Source: Clostridiales bacterium
Lineage (GTDB): Bacteria; Bacillota; Clostridia; Lachnospirales; WQUN01
Direction of reading: 5' to 3'
Assembly: GCA_031282635.1 (NCBI GenBank)
Contig: JAITDJ010000182.1
Location: forward strand, 1 to 33,961
DNA length: 33,961 bases
A model generated the notes under the pieces. That model made no database searches and was not told the origin of the DNA. It saw only the letters and a list, made by a program, of their open reading frames with translations. Position 1 is the first letter of the stretch. Every line of letters begins with the position of its first letter. A program made the translations under genes and the position numbers. Shown piece after piece: positions 26,892 to 33,961 of this stretch.

Positions 26892-27614
26892 TTGTCAGGG
26901 AAGGGAGCGGGAATTATAAAAAAGGCGGGAAAAGTCCTGGGTACGCTGTTTTATATAATCACACTGCTGATGATTCTATTTTTGGCGTTTATGGCGCTGA
27001 TATCCACTAATAGGGAAAATACATTTTCCTTAGGCAAATACAGCGTCTATAATGTGCTGACGGATAGTATGCTTCCGACATTCGGCTCAGGCAGCATACT
27101 TATTGTAAAAGACGTCCGGCAAAATGAAATAAAAAATGGCGATATAATAACCTTTTATCCGGTTGAAGATAACTCTACGGTTTTAACGCACCGAATAATC
27201 GGCCTGGCCGAAGAGGACGGCGAAATCAAATATCAGACACAGGGCGACAATAATAATGTACCGGAACGTCATCCTGTGGATTACGGGAAAATTATCGGAA
27301 AGGTCGTTTTCTACGCGGATGGCTGGGGAAACTATCTGCTGATGATCCGCACGCCCATTGGCATTACGGTGATTATCGGCGCGACCGTTTTGTTTTTAGC
27401 GCTGTCGTATATAGCGGACGCGTCCAAAAAGAAGAAGAAAGCCGCGGCCGCCAGGGCCAGAAAACGCAAGGGCAAACGGACGGCTTCGAAGCCGGGAAGT
27501 AAGCGGGGAACCAATAAGAAAAAAAACACTCCGGCGGACGCGCCCAAAAAGAAGGCCGCTTCGGATAAAGGAATCGGCAAAAAGACCACGGCTAAGTATA
27601 AAAAAGGTGCTTGA
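26892..27614 (+). CDS. sipW: Signal peptidase I, SipW/ER-type, with lysine-rich C-terminal tail
   Basis: N-terminal TM; YNVLTDSMLPTFGSGSILIVKDV (Ser) and VLTHRIIGL (His instead of Lys); C-terminal TM; about 60-aa tail KKKKKAAAARARKRKGKRTASKPGSKRGTNKKK... TTG start. Confidence 0.87.
   Translation: MSGKGAGIIKKAGKVLGTLFYIITLLMILFLAFMALISTNRENTFSLGKYSVYNVLTDSMLPTFGSGSILIVKDVRQNEIKNGDIITFYPVEDNSTVLTHRIIGLAEEDGEIKYQTQGDNNNVPERHPVDYGKIIGKVVFYADGWGNYLLMIRTPIGITVIIGATVLFLALSYIADASKKKKKAAAARARKRKGKRTASKPGSKRGTNKKKNTPADAPKKKAASDKGIGKKTTAKYKKGA
27414..27554 (+). repeat. 21-bp imperfect direct repeat, units exactly 120 bp apart, inside the signal peptidase tail
   Basis: GCGGACGCGTCCAAAAAGAAG at 27414-27434 and GCGGACGCGCCCAAAAAGAAG at 27534-27554; one mismatch, in phase (ADASKKK / ADAPKKK). 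Confidence 0.8.
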
Positions 27615-27623
27615 AGATTTGGC

Positions 27624-27659
27624 GGCGTTTCGTATTTTTTACGAAACGCCCTTTTTTTG
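27624..27659 (+). terminator. Rho-independent terminator closing the surface-fibre locus
   Basis: GGCGTTTCGTA-ttttt-TACGAAACGCC followed by CTTTTTTT. Confidence 0.92.
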
Positions 27660-27687
27660 TATGGAAAGGCATGATTTCATGATTGAC

Positions 27688-27783
27688 TAAGATATTATCT
27701 TAAAGAATAATCTAATATTAGATCGAATCATCCCCTTGTTTCTGAAGAATTATCTTGTGTTATTCATGAGTATCTGATATAAT
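27688..27783 (+). promoter_or_regulatory. Putative promoter with two upstream palindromes in front of the BREX operon
   Basis: TAAGATA-T-TATCTTA (27688-27702), ATCTAATATTAGAT (27710-27723), then TTGTGT (27755-27760), 17-nt spacer, TATAAT (27778-27783). Confidence 0.6.
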
Positions 27784-27825
27784 GCCATATGTCTTCAAAG
27801 GCTCGGAGATGAGAGGTGACAATCA

Positions 27826-28050
27826 ATGGCTGTGAGTTACAAAAAGTTGTGGAAGTTATTGATCGACAAAGATATGAAGAAGAAGGATTTGCAGGCATTA
27901 TCAGGGGCTAGTTGGGCTTCTGTGACGAAAATGTCAAAAGGCGAGACCGTCAGTATGGATATATTAATCAAAGTCTGCAAGGTACTCCAGTGCGATATTG
28001 GCGACATAGTGGAGATATTGCCTGATGAAGACGATTCAAGCCAATCATAA
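27826..28050 (+). CDS. Small XRE/Cro-CI-type HTH transcriptional regulator
   Basis: YKKLWKLLIDKDMKKKDLQALSGASWASVTKMSKGETVSMDILIKVCKVLQCDIGDIVEILPDED, a compact HTH_XRE fold. Confidence 0.88.
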   Translation: MAVSYKKLWKLLIDKDMKKKDLQALSGASWASVTKMSKGETVSMDILIKVCKVLQCDIGDIVEILPDEDDSSQS

Positions 28051-28098
28051 TGATTGCACCAAAATATAGCGTTACGAAATGGGAGGCAAATCCAAATA

Positions 28099-28704
28099 GT
28101 GGTTAGTACCAGAAGACTTGAATACTCGTCCAACATCAAGGATATGCCTTTCCTGTTCATTGAGACGCGCAAGGCCGCCCGTATCATTGCCGGCGGCAAA
28201 ACGCCGGACGAGATTACGAGGCTGTCCGTGGAAGAAAACTTCTTTCAACTTGAAAAAGAAAAGCGCCGCAGAGAGATGGCTTCCAAAATGCGGCTTCGCC
28301 TTAGTGCGCTAAGTGATTGCCAGCTATCCCTTCTTTCAAGCGGCAGTGATGAGGATGCCAAGTTGGTCGCCTTTTATGCAATGGAGATGACTGATTTGCT
28401 TCTCTTTGAGTTCATGCGCCAAGTATTTCAGGACAAGGCCGCCATCGGCCAGTTGCTGATAGCGGACAGCGACATTGAGATATTCATGACCGCTAAGGCC
28501 AACGAGAGCGAGAAAGTCGCTTCATGGTCTGCAAATAACCTTGGCAGGGTAAAGAACACATACAAGAATGTCCTTTGTGAAGCGGGTCTTGCCAAGAAAC
28601 AGCCGGGAAGAATCCAGATTATGAAGCCTGTTCTGAGCGCTGATGCCCGCAAATGTTGGAAAAAGCATGACATCTACGCAGAGGCCATGCTTCTGGAGGT
28701 ATAG
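28099..28704 (+). CDS. brxA: BREX protein BrxA (DUF1819 family)
   Basis: Position and sequence consistent with BrxA (LFFEFMRQVF-like LLLFEFMRQVFQDKAAIGQL; NLGRVKNTYKNVLCEAGL). GTG at 28099 after gggagg; ORF opens at 28054. Confidence 0.82.
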   Translation: MVSTRRLEYSSNIKDMPFLFIETRKAARIIAGGKTPDEITRLSVEENFFQLEKEKRRREMASKMRLRLSALSDCQLSLLSSGSDEDAKLVAFYAMEMTDLLLFEFMRQVFQDKAAIGQLLIADSDIEIFMTAKANESEKVASWSANNLGRVKNTYKNVLCEAGLAKKQPGRIQIMKPVLSADARKCWKKHDIYAEAMLLEV

Positions 28705-28705
28705 G

Positions 28706-29287
28706 ATGAAAACGCTGAACCAAAGGCTTGACCTGATAAAACCGAAAATCCTGTCACCGGAGTTTCGTTCCGGGCGCGGGCTGGGCAACGAGATAAACTT
28801 CTGGATATTCGACTATGCGCCGGAAGACGAGATGGCTGTCCGCGCTCATGCAGCTTATCTCAGGCAGAGCATAGCGGCAGAAAGGGACGACATCTGCATC
28901 GTCATGTACGATTTATTTGACTTGATGGTTGAAGCCCTCGAAGGCAAAGGATATTTAGACAGGGTGCTCACGATGGAAAAGGACAAAGGCAGCGCGGCAG
29001 TCCTCAACCCCATAAGGAAGACGCTCAGACTGACGCTTGACGACGATATCATCGTGAATCGCATCTGTGAAGGGCTGAACCCCGACACAGACATCGTATT
29101 CATCCTTGGCGTCGGAAAAAGCTACCCAATCATCCGTTCTCACACGGTTCCTAACAACCTGCACAGCAGGATTGACCGGAACCCGGTGGTGATGTTCTTC
29201 CCCGGCGTTTATGAATCGGAGTTGCGGCTATTCGGGGAAATTACGGACGACAACTATTACAGGGCTTTCAGGCTTATTGAGAGGTAG
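28706..29287 (+). CDS. brxB: BREX protein BrxB (DUF1788 family)
   Basis: NEINFWIFDYAPEDEMAVRAH, IVMYDLFDLMVEALE, IVFILGVGKSYPIIRSHTVPNNLHSRIDRNPVVMFFPGVYESELRLFG. Confidence 0.85.
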   Translation: MKTLNQRLDLIKPKILSPEFRSGRGLGNEINFWIFDYAPEDEMAVRAHAAYLRQSIAAERDDICIVMYDLFDLMVEALEGKGYLDRVLTMEKDKGSAAVLNPIRKTLRLTLDDDIIVNRICEGLNPDTDIVFILGVGKSYPIIRSHTVPNNLHSRIDRNPVVMFFPGVYESELRLFGEITDDNYYRAFRLIER

Positions 29288-29296
29288 GAGAAACAG

Positions 29297-32200
29297 ATGA
29301 AAATCAAGGAGCTATTCGCAAAAGACATCACACGAAACATTCAAGGCGTGGTGAAAATCGGCCAGGACGACGAGGCGGTTATCGTCAATGAATTGGACGA
29401 GTATGTCGTCACCAAGGAGTTGAACCGACACTTCGATAAACTGTTCGAGAGCTATCGAAAAGGGACAACCGCCCGCACTGACAAAATCGGCGTGTGGATT
29501 TCCGGCTTCTTTGGTAGTGGTAAATCCCACTTCCTGAAAATCATCTCTTACTTGCTGTCCGGCAAAGAATACGCCGGTCTTAAAGCGGTGGGATACTTCG
29601 ACGACAAAATTGCCGACAACCGTATCCTTGCCGACATGAAGGCAGCGGGTGACATCAGCGCCGACGTAATCCTGTTTAATATCGACGCGAAATCCGATTC
29701 GGATTCCAAGGTCAGCAAGGACGCCATCGTCAAGGTATTCATGAAGGTGTTCAATGAAATGCAGGGTTTCTGCGGCTCCATGCCGTGGATTGGCGACATT
29801 GAGCGGCAGATGTCCGCCAGCGGCGCCTATGAAGCGTTCAAAGAGAAGTTCGCAGAGCTTGCCGGTGACACTTGGGAAGCCAAACGTGAAGACTTCTACT
29901 TCGAGGAAGACGCCATCATCGGCGCGCTTTCTGCTACTCAGAAGATGAGCAGGGAAGCCGCCAGAAGCTGGTATGACAAGAGCGAAGCCAACTACGCCAT
30001 CGACATTGCTACATTCGCTCGCAGGGTGCGTGAATATATCGAACTGTGCAGCAAACAGCTTGGGAAGAAACACTACGTCATCTTCCTCATCGACGAGATG
30101 GGTCAGTATATGGGGACGGATAACAACATCCTCCTAAACTTGCAAACCGTGGTGGAGAGCCTCGGTACGGAATGTGGCGGCAGGGCGTGGGTCATTGCCA
30201 CCGGGCAGGAAGACATTTCAAGCATCATCAACGAGACCAAGACCAGCCGGGATGATTTCTCCAAAATCATCGGGCGGTTCGACACCCGACTGTCCTTATC
30301 CTCTGCCAACGTGCATGAAGTCATCAAGAAGCGTCTGTTGGCGAAGACTGACACGGCAGCAGACAAACTGCGTCTGCTTTACGCTGACAAGAGCGCCATC
30401 ATCAAGAACCTCAGCACTTTCTCCCACGACACGCCGGAGAAGAAGCTCTATGCCAATGCCGAGGACTTTGCAGACGTATACCCGTTTGTCCCCTATCAGT
30501 TCAAGCTGTTGCAGGAGGTATTCACGGGAATCCGTATGCACGGCGCATCCGGCAAACATCTCTCTGAAGGCGAACGTTCCTTGCTCAATGGTTTTCAGGA
30601 AGCCGCCAAGTTATATGGGGAATCGGAAGATGGGGCGCTCATCCCGTTCCAAGCTTCTGCTCCACCGTGGAGACCTTTCTTGACCACAACATCCGTATCG
30701 TGATAACGAACGCCGCTGAAAATTCCCGCTTACAGCCGGAAGACGTGGACGTACTGAAAGTGCTGTTCCTTGTAAAGTATATTGCTGACAAACTGCCAGC
30801 CAACTTGGAAAACCTGTCAACCATCATGCTTTCGAGCATAGGTGATGACAAGCTCGACCTAAAGAAACGCATTGACGAATCCCTGCGCCGTTTGGAGCGT
30901 GAGAAGCTCATTATTAAGAACGGCGAGCAGTACATCTTCCTCACAGACGAGGAACAGGATGTCAACCGCGAGATTCGGGAAATCAATATCGACCGTAGCG
31001 AAATCATCGAAAAAGTGGGCGACCTGATTCTCAGTGAGCTGTTCGGCGTGAACCGTAAATACCGTTATAGCGACCGCTATGACTTCGCTTTCAACTCCAT
31101 CATCGACGACCGCCCGCGTGGGAACCAGAAAGAAGAAATCGGCATCCGCGTGTTGACGCCCTATTATCTGCACGGCGGTGAGATGAACCACAGTGAATTG
31201 GGCGTCATGTCCGTGCGGGAACGCAACGTCATCATGCACCTGCTGCCCGATACGGCATTCATCGACGAGACGGAGCAAGCATTGCAGATAGATACCTATA
31301 TCCGGCGCAATTCCGGCAAGCTGTCCACAGATGCCATTGAGGACATCAAGACCACGAAGACGCGTGAATCCCAACAGCGCAAGGAACGCTGCAAAGACCT
31401 CATCGTGGAAGCACTGAAAACGGCGGACATCTACGTAAACGGTACTAAACTGGAAATCAAAGAGAAAGCGCCGTCCGAGCGTGTGAGTGACGCTTTCAAA
31501 ACATTGGTGGAGGGTATCTATACCAAACAGAGTTACATTACCTCGCCGTTCTACTCTACGGAGGATTTGCGCAAGGTACTGACTGCCAACGACAGTCAGT
31601 ACACCTTGCAGGGCATGGAAGTCGAAACACCCAATGTTCTTGCTATTGAGGAAATGGTGGATGTTGTCATCACCCGCAGTTCTTATAAGAGCGTTCAAGT
31701 GACCATGCGTAGCATCCTCGACTTGTTTGGCAAAGCACCGTATGGATGGAAGGACAATGACACCGCCGGCGTTCTGCTGACGCTGTTCAAGAAGCAGACC
31801 GTGCGCTTGGAACTCGGCGGCGATAACATCGCCACTTCCGACCTCAACGTCGTGAACTTCGTCACCAAGCGTGACTATACCGACCGTCTGGTTATCAAGA
31901 TTCGCGTGAAGGTGTCCCCGGCTCTGTTGGGCGACGCCAAAGACCTTGCCAAAGAGCTTTTCGGAACTACAAATCTGCCGGGTGACGAAGACGGCCTCAT
32001 GGCGCGTTTCAAAGACTTGGCGAGAAATGTGCTGAACGAAAGGACTGACAGCATCAAAGACTTGCTGGCGAATTACGCCGGTGTGCGCTATCCGGGCAAG
32101 GATGTGTTGGAACACAGGAGGAAACTCCTAATCGACATCATCGCCATCAATGACGTGAAGTCTTTCTTCGACGCGCTCCAAGACCGCAAGGACGATTTGC

Positions 32201-32901
32201 TGGACTACGAGGAAGGTGCGCAGGACGTGAAGAAATTCTTCGTACACCAGAAGAACATCTTCGACAAAGCCTTAAAAATGTTGGCAATATATGAGAACAA
32301 CCGCTCCTATGTGTTGGATGAACCGACTATCAAGGTCATTGATGAAATTGAGCGCATCAATAAGCTGCAAAAGCCCTATGCGGAGATTCACAAACTGCCG
32401 GAACTTATCGACGAGTTCAGCAATCGTTTCACCGATCTTCTGGAGAAGGAGTGCGAGCCGATTGAAAAGGACATCCGAGCCGACTATGAGACGGTGCGGA
32501 TGGATGCGGATACGAAAGTGCTGACGGCTTTGTTCGCCGGCAAAATCGGCGAGCAGTTTGACAGCATCCTGGAACGGCTCAAACATGCCAACAACATCTA
32601 TGAAGCCATCGCCATGCGAACGGAGAGCGATCGGCTGAAGCTTCGGCTCTGCGAGGAAATGCAGAAAGAGTATGACCGTTGGCGCCAGCCTAAACAGTCG
32701 CAGACTGTGAATGAGGGTGAAGGCAAGTATGATACCATTCCGCAGCCGCCCGTTCACAAGACGAAGACCATCAGCGTGAAATCACTGTTTTCGGGAACGG
32801 CGCAGGTGTCGAGCGAAGAGGACATCGACCATCTGCTCTCTGACGTGAAGCAGAAGCTGGAAGCGCAGCTTGATGAAAACACGACGATTAAGATTGTATA
32901 G
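29297..32901 (+). pseudogene. brxC: BREX ATPase BrxC, split into two ORFs (29297-30703 and a frame-1 ORF continuing to 32901) by an apparent -1 frameshift near 30655
   Basis: MKIKELFAKDITRNIQGVVKIGQ; Walker A GFFGSGKSHFLK; FLIDEMGQY. ORF1 ...GALIPFQA continues in frame 1 as FCSTVETFLDHNIRIVITNAAENSRL; the two parts sum to a normal BrxC length of about 1200 aa. Confidence 0.83.
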
Positions 32902-32925
32902 CAACCTGAAAGTCTGGATGCAAAT

Positions 32926-33843
32926 ATGAACAAAACTGCAATTAAAAACTACGCCGCGAGCGCCCGTCGCAAACTGATAGATGTATTCGGACAGCGTATG
33001 ACCCTGCTGGGTATTGCCGCCGGAGGCATATTGTCGTGGGAAGAAGCCCGCAAGACACTCGAAGCGAGTGGGATTTTCCTGACGGAATCCCAGAAGCAGG
33101 CGCGAAACAAAATTGCCGACGGCGTAAAGGAAGATGGCTGGCAGAACTATGTGGAGGAAATGGCTTACACATGGTTCAACCGTCTGATTGCCCTGCGGTT
33201 TATGGAAGTGAACGGCTATCTGCCATCCAACATCCGCATCCTGTCCAGTGAGAACCCAGAGCGCTTGGAGCCGGACTGCATCCGGGACCGGGAGTATGAG
33301 CGGCTTGACTATATCGACTAAGCCAAGGCGAGGAACTCCGCGCCAAGGGCGGCGACGCCCTCTACCGCTATATCCTCATCCAGCAGCTTGAAGCCCTGCG
33401 GAAAATCATGCCCCGCATGTTTACGAAGCTCTCTGACGAGTGCGAACTGCTTCTCCCCGACCGGCTCTATACCAAGGGCGGTATCATTTATGACCTCGTT
33501 CACGGCATCGACGAGGCCGACTTTGGCGAGCAGGTGGAAATCATCGGCTGGCTCTACCAGTATTATATCTCCGAGAAAAAAGACGAAGTTTTCGCCGCCC
33601 TTAAAAAGAACGTCAAGATAACCAAAGAGAACATCCCCGCCGCCACCCAGCTTTTCACGCCGGACTGGATTGTGAAATACATGGTAGAGAACAGCTTAGG
33701 GCGGCTCTGGCTGGAAAGCCACTCCGATAGCCCTTTGCGGGCGAACTGGAAGTATTATCTTGATGAAGCGGAGCAGACGCCGGAAGTCGCCGAGCGGCTC
33801 AAAGCGCTGCGCAAAGAAAACGCCGTGAAATCACCGGAAGACA
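32926..33843 (+). pseudogene. pglX: BREX adenine methyltransferase PglX, N-terminal part only; frameshift near 33310 and loss of the catalytic domain at about 33843
   Basis: 32926-33321 MNKTAIKNYAASARRKLIDVFGQRMTLLGIA...YLPSNIRILSS...; then frame 0 [51 protein letters not shown]...[63 protein letters not shown]...SPED. The expected DPCMGSGH does not follow in any frame. Confidence 0.8.
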
Positions 33844-33907
33844 CAGGGCAACAGCATTTACTTTTCGAATCGATAAACCTCTGGTATAATAATCCAGGGG
33901 CGAAAAA

Positions 33908-33961
33908 ATGAATATACAAAAGATAAAGGAAGAAATACAAACAAATCTGAAAGACCCACGC
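33908..33961 (+). CDS. Start of an unidentified ORF, truncated by window edge
   Basis: [18 protein letters not shown]...; preceded by aggggcg at RBS distance and a TATAAT within a small inverted repeat (33878-33900). Confidence 0.5.
   Translation, partial: MNIQKIKEEIQTNLKDPR

Noticed and set aside
27826-28050. BrxR regulator assignment for the small HTH gene
   Set aside because: BrxR is a larger winged-helix/WYL protein; this is only 74 aa with an XRE fold.
30640-30720. Programmed -1 frameshift in brxC
   Set aside because: No X XXY YYZ slippery heptamer at the junction; a single missing base explains it more simply.

Overview
Firmicutes/Clostridia-like chromosomal window, read by eye without database searches. 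(1) 1-2.7 kb: a housekeeping block (relA/spoT 3' end, MBL hydrolase, hemZ) ending in an internally deleted hisS remnant. (2) 2.7-9.2 kb: an AraC-type response regulator whose reading frame has no ATG/GTG/TTG start ahead of its REC motif, then a complete Dpp/Opp-type peptide ABC transporter behind a structured leader. (3) 9.2-17.8 kb: an OYE-family flavin reductase and a histidine-degradation cluster (ftcD, hutI, hutU, hutH, fchA). (4) 17.9-21.9 kb: nagB, a YesM-type histidine kinase and an orphan sugar-binding lipoprotein. (5) 22.2-27.6 kb: a surface-fibre locus with an MPKTG-anchored protein, two tandem TasA/camelysin-like proteins with SYAWF signal peptides, a sortase and a SipW/ER-type signal peptidase with a lysine-rich tail. 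(6) 27.8-33.9 kb: a type 1-like BREX defence locus (XRE regulator, brxA, brxB, brxC, pglX). Its brxC is split by an apparent 1-nt frameshift. Its pglX is frameshifted and then cut off just before the expected methyltransferase motif, where AT-rich sequence and a new ORF begin. A hairpin-containing intergenic repeat occurs three times between 15.3 and 20.5 kb. The most interesting items are the sortase-linked TasA-like locus, the dispersed hairpin repeat, the interrupted BREX locus and the hisS relic.
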